Source: Ailurus styani (Eukaryota > Chordata > Mammalia > Carnivora > Ailuridae). From it: a stretch of DNA of 64,000 nt. Location: positions 591,628-655,627 of the forward strand of contig LNAC01000738.1 of NCBI GenBank assembly GCA_002007465.1, written 5' to 3'. Position numbers and translations under genes: made by a program. Every line of letters begins with the position of its first letter. Positions within the stretch are counted from its first letter, which is position 1. Under the pieces are notes generated by a model, which saw only the letters and a program-made list of their open reading frames with translations, was not told the DNA's origin and did not search any database. Of the stretch, positions 35,041-45,898 are shown in pieces.

Positions 35041-35690
35041 AATGGTCTCAGATACTAACCCTTTATCAGATACGTCATTTGCAAATATCTTCTCCCATTC
35101 CATAGGTTGCCTTTCACTTTTGTTGATTGTTTCCTTCATTGTGCAGAAGCTTTTTATTTTTATGTAGTCCTAATAGTTTATTTTTCCTTTTGTTTCTCTT
35201 GCTTCAGGAGACATCTCTAGAAAAAAGTTGCTCCAGCAGATGTTAGACATTTCTGCCTGAGCTTTCTTCTAGGATTTTTATGGTTTTAGGTCTCATATTT
35301 AGGTCTTTAATCCATTTTAGGTTTATTTTTGTGTATAGTGTAAGAAAGTGATCCAGTTTCACTCTTTTGAATGTAATTGGTCAGTTTTCCCAATACCATT
35401 TATTGATGAGATGGTCTTTTCCCCACAGGATAGTCTTTCCTGCTTTGTTGAAGATTAACTGATCATGTAATTGTTGGTTTATTTCTGAGCTTTCTCTTAT
35501 GTTCCTATGACCTATGTGCCTATTTCTGTCCCAGCACCATACTGTTTTAATTACCACGGCTTTGTAATATAACTTGAATTGTGGTACCTCCAGCTTTGCT
35601 CTGCCTTTTTCAAAACTGCTTTGGCTATTGAGGATCTTCTGTGGTTCCATACAAATTTTAGGATTGTTTATTCTAGTTCTGTGAAAAATG

Positions 35691-36083
35691 CTACTGGTAC
35701 TTTGATAGGGATTGCATTACATCTGTCAACTGCTTTGGGTAGGACAGACATTTTAACAATAGCACTTCCGTAGAATGTCTGCATTTCTTCGTGTTGTCTT
35801 TAATTTCTTTCATCAATGTTTTATAGTTTTCACAGAACAGGACTTTCACCTCTTTGGTTAGGTTTATTCCTAGGTATCTTATTTTAGGTGGAACTGTAAA
35901 TGGGATTGTTCCCTTAATTTCTCTTTCTGCTGCCTCATTATTTGTGTACAGAAATACAACAGACTTCTGCACACTGACTTTGTACCCTGTGACTTTACTG
36001 CATTCACTTACCAATTCCAGTAGTTTTTTGGTGGAATCTTTCAGGGATTTTTTTTTTATGTATAGTATCATGTCGTCAACAAT
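35691..36083 (-). pseudogene. L1 ORF2 relic: RT catalytic motif to thumb
   Basis: On the minus strand the frame reads DDMILYI just after an altered FADD box: the two Asp codons are at 36072-36077, but the preceding residues are I-V rather than F/Y-A. Downstream are YLGINLTKEVK and [11 protein letters not shown], the standard L1 ORF2p block after the catalytic site. It belongs to the inverted half of the L1 at 35.05-38.43 kb. Inactive: truncated, frame-broken upstream and with a changed active-site box. Confidence 0.85.
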
Positions 36084-36152
36084 GTTTTAGTATAACATCT
36101 GAATGTTTTACTTCTTCCTTACCAATCTGGATGCCCTTTTTCTTTTTGTTGT

Positions 36153-36353
36153 CTAACAGCTGTGGCTAGGACTTCTAGCACTACATTGAATAAAAGTGGT
36201 GAAGAGTAGACATCCTTGTCTTGTTCCTGACCTTAGAGGGCAAACTTTCAGTTTTTCCCCCATATGATGCTTACTCTGGGTTTTTCTATATATGGCCTTT
36301 ATTATGTTGAGATATGGTCCCTCTAAACCTACTTTGTTGAGAGCTTTTATCAT
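36153..36353 (-). pseudogene. L1 ORF2 relic: RT GTRQGC block
   Basis: The minus-strand frame contains NKVGLEGPYLNIIKAIYRK and SGTRQGCLL, the RT block just upstream of the catalytic Asp pair in L1 ORF2p. The frame is lost soon after the motif, so it is a broken remnant. Confidence 0.85.
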
Positions 36354-36473
36354 TAATAGATATTGTCCTCTTCCAAATGCTTTTTCTGCATCTTTTGAAA
36401 TAATCGTACGGTTTTTATCCCTTCTCTTATTGATGTGACATATGCTGATTCATTTGCAAATACTGAATCACAC

Positions 36474-36827
36474 TTACATCTTGGGAATAAATGCTCCTTG
36501 ATTGTGGTGAATGGTTTTCTTAGTGTACTGTTGGATTTGGTTTACCAATATTTTGTTGAGGATTTTTGCATCTATGTTCATCAGAGATATTGGCCTGCAG
36601 TTGTCTTTTATTGTGGTGTCTTTATCTGGTTTTGGTATCAAGGTGATACTGGACTCACAGAATGAACTTGAAAGTTTTCCTTCTACTTTTTGTAATAGTT
36701 TGTGAAGAATAGACATTAACTCTTCTTTAAGGGTTTGACAGAATTTTCCTGTGAAGCCATCTGTTCCTGAACTTTTATTTGTTGGGAGTTTTTTGATTAC
36801 TGACTCAATCTCCTTGCTGGTAATCAT
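36474..36827 (-). pseudogene. L1 ORF2 relic: N-terminal RT (fingers)
   Basis: The minus-strand frame contains [44 protein letters not shown] and HHNQGAFIP, which are the first RT blocks of L1 ORF2p. SGTDGF replaces the usual PGPDGF. It is colinear with the other two relics in the inverted L1 half. Confidence 0.88.
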
Positions 36828-37557
36828 CTATTCAAATTTTCCATTTCTTCCTGCTTCAGTTCTGGTAGGTTGTATGTTTCCAAGGATATTTCCCTTTCTT
36901 CTAGGTTGTCAAATTTGTTGGCAAATAGATTTCATAATATTCTCTTACAATTGTTTGTATTTCTGTGGTATTGGCTGCTATTTCTCCTCTTTCATTTATG
37001 ATTTTGTTAATTTGGGTCCTCTTTTTTTCTTTTTTTTTAAGGAGCCTGGCTAGAAGATTATCGATTTTGTTGATGTTTTCAAAGAATCAGCTCCTGGTTT
37101 CATTGTTCTGTTCTATTGGGTTTTTTAGTTTCTATACCATTTATCTCTGCTCTAAGAGTAATTTGGTTAGTATCCAAAATATATAAAGAACTTATAAAAC
37201 TCAAGACCCAAAAAACAAATAATAATGGGCAGAAAATATATATAGACATATCTCCAAATACATCCAGATGGTCAACAAACACATGAAAAGATGCTCAACA
37301 TCACTCATCATCAAGGAAATGCAAATCAAAACTACAGTGAGATATCACCTCATGCCTGTTGGAATGGCTAAAATCTACAATACAAGAAACAAGTGTTGGG
37401 TAGGATATGGAGAAAAATGAAACCTCTTGCACTGTTGATGGGAATGCAAAATGGTGCAGCCATCATGAAAAACAGTATGGAGTTTCCTCAAAACACTAAA
37501 AACAGAACTACCCTACAATTTAGTAATTGCACAAGTAGGTGTTTACCTAAAAACACA

Positions 37558-37763
37558 GGGGCAGCCCTTCCAAGAATGGAGTTGAGCAGCCAACTGGTGG
37601 TTTCAGCTCAGGTCATGATCTCATGGATTGTGGGACTGAGCCCCGCACCAGGCTCTGCACTCAGTGGGGAATCTACTTGAGGTTTTCCCCTCTGCCCCTC
37701 CTACTTGTATGCTTTCTCTCCCTCACTCTCTCACAGAAATCTTTAAAATAAAATAAAAAATAC
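37558..37763 (+). mobile_element. CAN-SINE inside L1, with aberrant 5' end
   Basis: From GTTGAGCAGCCAACTGG onward it is SINE (TTTCAGCTCAGGTCATGATC, AGCCCCGCACCAGGCTC, CT-rich middle, AAATAAAATAAAAAATAC tail). A 7-bp TSD AAAAACA lies at 37549-37555 and 37764-37770. After GGGG the expected CGCCTGGGTGGCTCAGTCG is replaced by same-length sequence that recurs at 38449-38471. Confidence 0.85.
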
Positions 37764-38060
37764 AAAAACATTAATTCAAAAGGATACATGCACCCCTATA
37801 TTTTACCAGCATTATTTACAATAGCCAAGATATGGAAGTAGCCCAAGTGTCCACTGAATGATGAATGGGTAAAGAAGATATGGTACATATATACAATGGA
37901 ATATTATTGAGCCATAAAAAGTATGAAATCTTGCCATTTGGAACAACATGGATGGAGCTAGAGAGTATAATCCTAAGCAAAATAAGTCAGCAAGAGAAAG
38001 ACTAATGCCCATGAACTCACTCACAGATGGCATTTAAGAAACAAAAGAGAAAAACAGAGA

Positions 38061-38166
38061 GACAAACCAAGAAAGACTCTTCTATAGCAAACTGACGGTT
38101 ACCAAAGAAAAAGAGAGAGAAACCAAGAAACAGACCCTTATAGAGACCAAACTGATGGTTACCAAA
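38061..38166 (+). repeat. Tandem duplication in L1 3' UTR
   Basis: AACCAAGAAAGACTCTTCTA..AAACTGACGGTTACCAAAG is followed by AACCAAGAAACAGACCCTTA..AAACTGATGGTTACCAAAG: two diverged copies of about 50 bp. Confidence 0.8.
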
Positions 38167-38444
38167 GGGGAGTTGTGGGGGGATAGTTAAAATAGGTGGT
38201 AGAGATTAAGGAATGCACTTGGCATGATGAGCACTGGGTTATGTGTGCAAGTGCTGAATCACTATATTACACACCTGAAACTAATATAACACTGTATGTT
38301 AACTATACTGGAATTTAAAGTTTTTTTAATTGTAAAAAAATTAAAAAGGCTAAAAGGACAAAAATGTTGCCTGACACATAGTAAGTTCTGAATAAACATG
38401 AAATTTTATATTTAAAAAAAAGAAGAGGAGGAATAATGGTCTCA

Positions 38445-38693
38445 AAAAGCAGCCCTTCCAAGAATGGAGTTTCTGTACTACCTGAAATTAATTCTAATAA
38501 TCAAGAAAAAACTGATTGCCTCTACACAGTGGGAATCTGAGGTCTATGTCTGTAATCCAAGGGTTCTCTGAGAAGCCTTTCAATACTTCCATTCCAACAT
38601 TAAAAGTTAATACCATTGAGCGGTTGGCCCTTTAGAAATCAAAGTTTAGTTAACCCAGGAAAAACAATAAAGTAAAAAACAATAATAAAGTAT
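38445..38693. other. Single-copy sequence right of the L1
   Basis: Contains the 23-bp segment (38449-38471) also found inside the SINE at 37561-37583. Otherwise nothing recognised. Confidence 0.5.
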
Positions 38694-38812
38694 GGGGTGT
38701 CTGGGTGGCTCAGCAGTTAAGTTTTTGACTCTTGATCTCAGCTCATGTCTTAATCTCAGGGTTGTGAGTTCAAGCCCCATGATGCATATGGAGCCTACTT
38801 ATAACCTAACCA
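38694..38812 (+). mobile_element. Old CAN-SINE, short form
   Basis: GGGGTGTCTGGGTGGCTCAG head, GACTCTTGATCTCAGCTCA, GGTTGTGAGTTCAAGCCCC (B box) and ATGGAGCCTACTTATAACC end. Diverged, no clean tail. Confidence 0.88.
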
Positions 38813-38850
38813 GTTTTTCCTCCAAATCTAGTATTTTCTCAAATTCATTT

Positions 38851-39030
38851 TTTTAAGAAAGAGCAAGAGTGAGCGGGAAGGAGGAATGACAGAAGGAGAG
38901 AGAGAATCTTAAGCAGGCTCCACACTCAGCAGGGAGCCCAATGTGGGACTCGAACCCACAACCCTGACATCACGACCTAAGTCAAAAATCAACAGTCAGA
39001 TGCTTAACTGACTAGCCACCCAGGTGCCCC
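38851..39030 (-). mobile_element. CAN-SINE, older subtype, antisense
   Basis: On the minus strand: GGGGCACCTGGGTGGCTAGT head, GGGTTGTGGGTTCGAGTCCC B-box region, GA-rich middle and poly(T) at the left. TSD CAAATTCATTT at 38840-38850 and 39031-39041. Confidence 0.93.
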
Positions 39031-39041
39031 CAAATTCATTT

Positions 39042-40596
39042 AAGAGAACATGGCATATATAATTCCATCCTCATATCTCCCACCTCTCTATCTCACTCAC
39101 TGTGTTAAACCCTGGGTATTTTTCTTATAGCCATCTTCTAGTTTACAATTTTCTCTTCAGTTGTATCTAATTGGGATATTTAACCTCTCAGATGAATTTT
39201 AATTTCAAATTTTCCATTTTTTTTCATTTCTAGAAGTTCCATTTAATTTTTTTTCTCAAATCTGCATCATTTTGCTTGTTTTTTCTTATGTTTCCTGGTC
39301 TTTCTTTTTGTTAGCCATTTAAAAGATACTGATTATATAGCTTCACATTATTTTATCTCAAAATTTGGCCTGCCAAACTCTCTTTTGTCTGCTCACCCTA
39401 ACTCATGATGGATTCTTCTTAAGCATTTTTAGGGTAAGTTCATCTGAAGTGGAAATATTTTTTCCTGTTCCCTGGATTATGGAAAAATACTTACTTTCAT
39501 TTCTTGTTGGCATTCTAGGGATAAAGCAACCTAAGGACTACTTTTAGTTAATGTATCAGTTTGGTAGGGTGGGAAAGCATAGGTTTAACCAATATGTGAC
39601 ACACACATGGAGTCTAACAGGCTTCTCCTTCATCATTAGTGAATGTACTTTACTTCTGGATGTGGATCAGCACACCCTAGAGCTCCAATTTTCACTGCAT
39701 GTTTCAATGGTGACATTCTTTTACCAATTGCCAGAGAACAGCCCATTCATACTCGAGCAGATAGGAAGATACATAACCAAGTAAGTACAGTATAATAAAC
39801 TCAACATTACTACAGAAATATCATTTTCAGGTAGTTATTTCATCATGATCAAAGTAGGGGCTAAGACAAGCGTAATGAAGCAAGTTCAAAGGCACAAAGG
39901 AATGCAAGCCTGATATTCTGTGGAAACAAAAGAGTGTACAACAGTTGGGAGACAAAAGATGTGATGTGAATGGGGTGACTTATAGATAAGGGTGGACAGA
40001 TCAGCAACAGTCATATTATGAAAGCATCCTCTGAACACAGTGAAAGAAATTCTCATTTGAAGGATATACGTCTTGTTTTTATGTACAAATTTGTTTCATA
40101 CAATGCAAATATGAAATGATTACATAATAAATGCTGCTTTCTGATTGACTAAATCATTTCAAACATGGGGGGCATTCATAATTAACAAGTTTTTATAGTA
40201 AGAATTATTGTTTTCTGGTTTAATACTTGTCCTTTTTTAGGTCCTTGGGGGAAAAGGGAGAAGGTGAGCAGGACTGTTCTCTTGGCTACTGCCCAAGAAT
40301 GGGGCTGAAGAGGAGAAATGGATTGTTAGAGAGGACTGGACATAAGCCCAGCCCAGTCAACATGGACAGAGAGCATGAGACAAGAGGGAGTAAAAACACC
40401 TGCTAAGGCATACTGCCAACTCTGCTTTTCAGAGGACAGAAGAACTGGGAAAGTCCTGTGCTTTGAGGATTGGACCCTAGACATGAATGCATACTGGAGT
40501 TGTAAATCATATGAATTTGATATTGTTTCCTAAAGAAAATCCTGGGTTTTAAATATAGTAGACATAACAGAAATAGAATAAATAAGACTCTGTGAC
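39042..40596. other. Mostly unidentified; possible decayed antisense L1 at the start
   Basis: 39100-39340 (for example TTCTAGAAGTTCCATTTAAT and GTTAGCCATTTAAAAGATAC) vaguely resembles antisense L1M. The rest is single-copy. No gene recognised. Confidence 0.35.
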
Positions 40597-40768
40597 TATG
40601 TGAACCAACGATTTCTAAATCTGGCTGTACTATCAAAATCATCTAGGGACAGTTTGAAAAACTGTAAATGACTGCAGCCCACCCTAGACACTAGAGTTCC
40701 CTCTCGTCATTTTTAAGTTTCTCAAGTGATTCTTGTGTAGCTCACCCAGCATGAGTCAGCACACCAGC
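40597..40768 (+). mobile_element. MER5A-type hAT MITE
   Basis: CCAACGATTTCTAAATCTGG, TATCAAAATCATCTAGGGAC, GCAGCCCACCCTAGACACTA and TTCTCAAGTGATTCTTGTG follow the MER5A order. Confidence 0.75.
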
Positions 40769-41049
40769 ACTTGGAAAAGGCAGATAAAATATTCCTTGAT
40801 TATAATTTTTGTTTAGTTTATCAGTTTAATTTTATCTTAAAAATGATGTGCATTGCTTTAAAAAATGTAATTATTCTTCAAATTATTCTTCTAGGGATTA
40901 AAAATGTTTATTTCATATTTTCTCAAAATTATATCTCATCTTTTAATTGTAAAATTTTACATGATAAATATAGAATTATAAATTAATAGGGGAAAAGCTA
41001 TTACTCAACAATACTTGATAATTAGTTAGTCATCTGGGAAAAGTCATTT
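40769..41049. other. AT-rich, nothing recognised
   Basis: No landmark. Confidence 0.4.
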
Positions 41050-41316
41050 AGTCCTTTTCCTTATTTATACCTTACTCTGAAATAAATTCCAGGATAATCA
41101 ACATTGCAAAATAAAGAAAATTAAATAAAAACACATTAAATATTTTTTAAATCTCAGAATTGGAAGAGATCTTTTTTAGTCAGATACAAAACCAAAAAGA
41201 CCACAAAAAATAATACTGATAAATTAGGAAATCTAGAACAGACCATATCTAAATAGTGGGCAAAAAGAAATTTTTTAAATCAAAAAGGGATATATATGCA
41301 CTTAATATTTTTAAAA

Positions 41317-41364
41317 TGCCTAAAATCAATAAGATCAATCAATAAAAATGCCTAAAATCAATAA
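41317..41364 (+). repeat. Short tandem duplication in L1M
   Basis: AATGCCTAAAATCAATAA occurs twice about 30 bp apart. Confidence 0.85.
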
Positions 41365-41454
41365 AGACACCTCAATAGAAAAATAGGGGAAATGTGACCA
41401 AGAGTTCCCACAAAAAAAGGAAATAAAAATGTCCTTTAAAAGTATGAGATACTA

Positions 41455-41566
41455 GTGGCTCCTGGGTGGCTCAGTAGGAAGACCAAGTGACTCTTGATCC
41501 TGGGGTCATGACTTTGAGTCCCACAAGGTGCGTAGAGATTACCTAATAAAAAAACTTTAAGAAATA
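41455..41566 (+). mobile_element. Old short CAN-SINE inside L1M
   Basis: GTGGCTCCTGGGTGGCTCAG head, GTGACTCTTGATCCTGGGG and GTCATGACTTTGAGTCCCAC core, then a short A-rich tail. Imperfect TSD AGTATGAGAT (41441-41450) against AGTATGAAAT after the tail. Confidence 0.85.
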
Positions 41567-41988
41567 GTATGAAATGCTAAACTTAATTCATTATAATATA
41601 AATGTGCATGAAAACTTATACACATAATCACATAAATGCACATAAAAGTAGATCTAATCTTTAATCTCTCAAAATTGACAAATCAGTTTGATAATACAAA
41701 GTTTCATTAGAGTGTGAGGAAAATGAATCCTTCACACATTTCTTTAAAGATGGCACAACCTCTGTGGAGTAAAATTTAGCAATATCTTCCAGAATTTTTA
41801 AAATACATATTGAGACCCAGAGATTCACATCTAGAAAATGAGAATACAGCTACAGTCACAAGTATGCAAAATAACATAGGTATTAGAATATTTACTGTAG
41901 CATTAACAAAATTTAGAAATAACCCAAATACCCATAAAAAGGGAATCTGACTGATAACACCATACTACCATTAAAAAGAATGAGGCAG

Positions 41989-42178
41989 GGGCGCCTGGGT
42001 TGCTCAGTGGGTTAAAGCCTCTGCCTTCAGCTCAGGTCATGATCTCAGGGTCCTGGGATTGAGCCCCACATCGCCCTGCTCGGCGAGGAGCCTGCTTCCT
42101 CCTCTCTCTCTGCCTGCCTCTCTGCCTACTTGTGATCTCTCTCTGTCAAATAAATAAATAAAATCTTTAAAAAAAAAA
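41989..42178 (+). mobile_element. Young CAN-SINE inside L1M, 16-bp TSD
   Basis: GGGCGCCTGGGTTGCTCAG head, GGGTTAAAGCCTCTGCC core, CTGCCTGCCTCTCTGCC middle and poly(A). TSD AAAAAGAATGAGGCAG at 41973-41988 and 42179-42194 is L1 sequence. A few bases are missing after CACATCG compared with its relatives. Confidence 0.97.
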
Positions 42179-42436
42179 AAAAAGAATGAGGCAGCCTTAT
42201 ATTAAGATTTAGAAGAATATACCAATTATGCAAAAAACCCTCTATATACATACTTTTTATTGTAAATTCTTTGTATCTTTTAATTTTGGTATTGTATGAT
42301 TTCTTATTCAAAAATTTACGGATGCAATTTTATGGCATTTCTGTCAAATATATATCCAGTTTGATGGCAAATGGAATGCAATACTATAAAAATTATAATA
42401 ATGGCATTATGGTAATCAGATTATGAGTTAGTTTTG

Positions 42437-42635
42437 TTTTAAAGATTTTATTTATTTGAGAGAGAGTGAGAGAGGAAGAGAGACAACAAGCAGGAGAGGT
42501 GAGGGGGCAGAGAGAGAGGGAGAAGCAGACTTCCTGCTGGGCAGGGAGCCCGATGCAGAGTTCGATCCCAGGACCCCAGGATCACGACCTGAGCCAAAGG
42601 CAGGTGCTTAACCAACTGAGACACCCAAGAGACCC
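42437..42635 (-). mobile_element. CAN-SINE, antisense
   Basis: Minus strand: GGGTCTCTTGGGTGTCTCAG head, TTAAGCACCTGCCTTTGGC and GGGATCGAACTCTGCATCGG core, CT-rich middle, AAATAAAATCTTTAAA tail at the left. Confidence 0.93.
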
Positions 42636-43077
42636 TGTGGGTTTTTATTTTTTAAAACTGCCTTTAATTTTTCATATGTTTACAAAACATATATATAGAA
42701 GATATGATAATAAACTTCTTTAAAAAGTATTCCTATTCACTGTAGAGACTACAAAATCCAGAAGAGATAAGGAAAAAAAATATACAAATGACAGTTCCCC
42801 ACCCCCCACCAAATAACCACTATTATTTCTGTATGTGCTTATAAGCTTATGAATACGTGCATAGTGTGTAAAAATTAATATCTTTACAAACATACATATA
42901 TTTTAGAATAGATGACTGCAGTATATTCTTTACTAGTTTTTATACTTATTGTGAGGAATATAAATGATGGTAGCTCCATAAAATAAAATATAATACAGCA
43001 ATTAAAATGAGGGTTCTAACTTTCATATATTTTCTCTTTGCATATGTTTATTTTGGAGGTTCAATTAGCCTGACATT
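42636..43077. other. AT-rich, nothing recognised
   Basis: No family assigned. Confidence 0.4.
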
Positions 43078-43094
43078 AAAAGATACATACTCTA

Positions 43095-43331
43095 GGGGCT
43101 CCTGGATGGCACAGTTGGTTAGGCATCTGACTCTTGGTTTCAGTTCAGGTCATGATCTCAGGGCCATGAGATCAAGACCCATGTCCCATATCAGGCGCTA
43201 CACTCCATGTGGAATCTGCTTGGGGCTCTCCCTCTCACTCTGCTCCTTCTCTCCATTCTCTCTCTCTCTCTCTCCCTCTCCCTCTCCCTCTCCCTCTCTA
43301 AAACAAATAAATCTTTTGTAAAAAAAAAAAA
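43095..43331 (+). mobile_element. CAN-SINE, older subtype, with expanded CT repeat
   Basis: GGGGCTCCTGGATGGCACAG head, GGCATCTGACTCTTGG core, a (CT)n(CTCTCC)n run at about 43256-43299, and AAACAAATAAATC plus poly(A). TSD AAAAGATACATA at 43078-43089 and 43332-43343. Confidence 0.95.
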
Positions 43332-43343
43332 AAAAGATACATA

Positions 43344-44199
43344 GTCCAAAATTTTAAAGAATACTCTTTTGACCAACACTACATTTGAAGTCCCTAGCTC
43401 TAGCAGAATCTAGAATACATTATTCAACAAATAATAAACTTAAATATAGTAATAAATTACCACCACTCCTAATAATTCAATCTTTGTCCTAACCACCTAG
43501 TAAAAGTAATCTTACAAAACAAATGCTATTAGGAATTAAGGGGTGCCTCACTTTGTGGCTATCAGCAGGATAAGGATTAACTTAGAACCCCTGCATTATC
43601 ATCTTCCTCTTTTAGAGTCATATTTCTGGTAAAGGGTTAAAATAAAGTTTTTTAAGGCTTTACAATGGTATGGAAAAAGAATCAATTATACCAAAATGAA
43701 TTAATATTGAGAATTATATTTGTGTTGACTAAAAAATATAAATCAAGAAGGGAGAAATAAATACACCAAGTAATTTATAATTCCATTATAACTTCCAAAG
43801 AAGGCATTGCCACAACATATGAATTCCACTTTCACGTACTGAATTAGAGATTCAGTATATTTTCCTTGGAATCGAGTTTGTATTAAGTTGATAAAGAATA
43901 TATGTATTTTCTTTCCATCTTAAAAACCTGGTGACAAACTGTGTTGCAAAATGTGATCATGGAAAACATTTCTTTACGTAGAATTTATAGACTACAGGTC
44001 TTGACTTAGAAAGCTTTTTAAAAGTCCCCAATGTTGTCTATTCTTAATTTCAGATCTTCTTCGTGTATGCCATTTTCCTTTTAGCTTTTATGCCCTTAGA
44101 TGTTCGAAATCAGACATTAAAACTCCTATCTAATAAGTTTTCCCAGTTACACCTCTTCCAACCCCTGCATTCTAATCCCATTTGCCAGTGTCAGTTCTT
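43344..44199. other. AT-rich single-copy sequence
   Basis: Nothing recognised. Confidence 0.4.
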
Positions 44200-44325
44200 T
44201 CTTCCTGCACTAAAAAATACTCGAGGTCAGGGATTATACCTCATAATGTTTTTACATCTTCCCATACTACCTACTTCATTGATCTACAAACAGTAAGCAC
44301 TTACTGAATGTATTTAGTGATTGTT
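44200..44325 (+). mobile_element. L2 3' end fragment
   Basis: ACTCGAGGTCAGGGATTATA and CAAACAGTAAGCACTTACTG, then AATGTATTTAGTGATTG, match the L2 terminus (GAGGGCAGGGA..AATAAATATTTGTTGA type). Confidence 0.65.
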
Positions 44326-45196
44326 TCAAGGATCCTACAAATGCTTGAGTTTACAGCACACGTGTGAATTACTACATGATAGAATTTAATATCTCCTTCC
44401 TCTTTGCAGGGAGATCAAAATGGGTGCTCAAAAAGCCACTAAAGTGTTCAGTCTCCTTTATCATAATTCCTTTTAACAACTATGTTCTACTACTAAAATT
44501 ATTTAGTTTTTGCCAAAATCTTATTTGGAGAAGCTGTGAATTCAATCCCATTTTATCAAACCATATTGTCCTCTTCCAACATGATTTTTTTTTTCTCTTA
44601 CACCACACTGCGTTGTTCAGGATAAGATGAGTTGTCTCTATTAACTAGTTAACCCCCAAACCTCAGCATTTTAATGCAACAAATGTTTATTTCTCATTTA
44701 CAGTATTTTGGGGGTAGAGGTCTACTCCACAGGGTTGCTCAGGGGTCTAGACAAATAGAGGTTCCAGTATCTCAAGGCCAGGTGGGGAAAAAAAGAGTCA
44801 GAGGGTTTCATGCAACATGAAGACAGAGGGACTAAAACAAAAGGACAGAGAAATGAGAGGTACATGGATAGTCAGCAAGCAGTGATGGTCTCTGGCACAG
44901 TCACTAGAGAATCTTGGCCACAGTGTATGCCATTTCCCTTTGCAATTACTCCCAAATTTCCTAAATTTTTAAAAAATTCCAAGTGATTAACTCATGTTAC
45001 TCAACCCTCAATCCTCAGTTAAGCGAACCTTCACCCATAAACCACCTGTTTTAAGGTTTTCCATTTTATTCTTCATGTCTTGCCTATACAATGAACTTGC
45101 CTAGTTCATTCTTCCTTTTCCTTTCAGAAACATGGTCTTATTGCTACAGTGGTCCTCACCTACCAGGATCTTTTTAGAAACATCACAGTAATACTC
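44326..45196. other. Single-copy or unidentified old repeat
   Basis: 44650-44820 (TTTTAATGCAACAAATGTTT, CAGGGTTGCTCAGGGGTC) hints at an old antisense repeat, but I could not assign it. Confidence 0.35.
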
Positions 45197-45213
45197 AGAA
45201 AAGAAACCCTCCT

Positions 45214-45398
45214 GGGACACCTGGGTGGCTCAGTCAGTTAAGCATCTGCCTTCAGCTCAGGTCATGATCCTAGGGTCCTGGGATCAAGTCCCACATCAGG
45301 CTCCCTGCTCAGCAGGAAACCCTGCTCAGCTTCTCCCTCTCCCTGCTGCTTCCCCCTACTTGTTCTCTCTCCTACAAATAAATAAAATCTTTTTAAAA
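45214..45398 (+). mobile_element. CAN-SINE with 17-bp TSD
   Basis: GGGACACCTGGGTGGCTCAG head, GTTAAGCATCTGCCTTCAGC core, and AAATAAATAAAATC tail. TSD of 17 bp with one mismatch, AGAAAAGAAACCCTCCT at 45197-45213 and AGAAAAGAAACTCTCCT at 45399-45415. An internal CCCTGCTCAG is repeated after AGCAGGAAA. Confidence 0.95.
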
Positions 45399-45566
45399 AG
45401 AAAAGAAACTCTCCTTACCCTTTGCTTTTCCTCTTTCTGTGAGCATGTTGTCCTTAATGAGTTCCACCTCACCTTTTCCTTGATCTCCTTTTTTTAAAAT
45501 TCTGATAGGATGTGATGCTGCTTGGACTCCTTTCCTTTGCTAGTCATCTCCCTCTGTCCTTGTAAC

Positions 45567-45898
45567 ACATTGGTTCTTAGTTGTATCTATATATCAGAAT
45601 CACCTGGCCAGTTTTTTAAATGACTGATGCTCCGGGCTCCTGGGTGGCTCAGTGGGTTAAAGCCTCTGCCTTCGGCTCAGGTCATGATCTCAGTGTCCTG
45701 GGATCGAGGCCCACATCTGGCTCTCTGCTCAGCGGGGAGCCTGCTTCCTCCTCTCTCTCTGCCTGCCTCTCTGCCTACTTGTGATCTGCTCTCTCTCTCT
45801 GTGTCAAATAAATAAAATCTTTAAATAAATAAATAAATAAATAAATATGACTGATGCTCCAAGTTCCAGGGCCCAGGAGGAGCTCAGATGTTTGTTAT
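45567..45898 (+). mobile_element. MER5A-type MITE split by a SINE
   Basis: ATTGGTTCTTAGTTGTATC, ATCAGAATCACCTGGCCAG and TTTTTTAAATGACTGATGC lie left of the SINE at 45634. GCTCCAAGTTCCAGGGCCC and GGAGCTCAGATGTTTG continue right of it. This is a MER5A copy interrupted by the younger SINE. Confidence 0.75.
45634..45846 (+). mobile_element. Young CAN-SINE inside MER5A, 14-bp TSD
   Basis: GGCTCCTGGGTGGCTCAGT head, GGGTTAAAGCCTCTGCC core, CTGCCTGCCTCTCTGCC middle and an AAATAAATAAAT tail. TSD ATGACTGATGCTCC at 45620-45633 and 45847-45860. Confidence 0.97.

Larger units (their letters stand above)
35051..38434 (+). mobile_element. Younger L1 with 5' inversion (twin priming)
   Basis: The left 2.1 kb (to about 37162) is antisense ORF2 and the right 1.27 kb is sense ORF2 3' end plus 3' UTR. 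Both segments meet the same L1 coordinate: the left one begins GATACTAACCCTTTATCAG at 35051 and the right one begins GGTTAGTATCCAAAATATA at 37165. The target-site duplication AATGGTCTCA lies at 35041-35050 and 38435-38444. L1-like 3' UTR ends near 38338 and about 95 further bases precede the duplication. A SINE sits inside at 37558-37763. Confidence 0.85.
41050..42320 (+). mobile_element. Ancient L1M ORF2 3' part, carrying two SINEs
   Basis: ATAGAAAAATAGGGGAAATG, GATGGCACAACCTCTGTGG, TTTAGCAATATCTTCCAG, AATAACCCAAATACCCATA and TTAAAAAGAATGAGGCAG are sense ORF2 C-terminal landmarks of old L1. The body continues across SINEs at 41455 and 41989. Confidence 0.75.
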
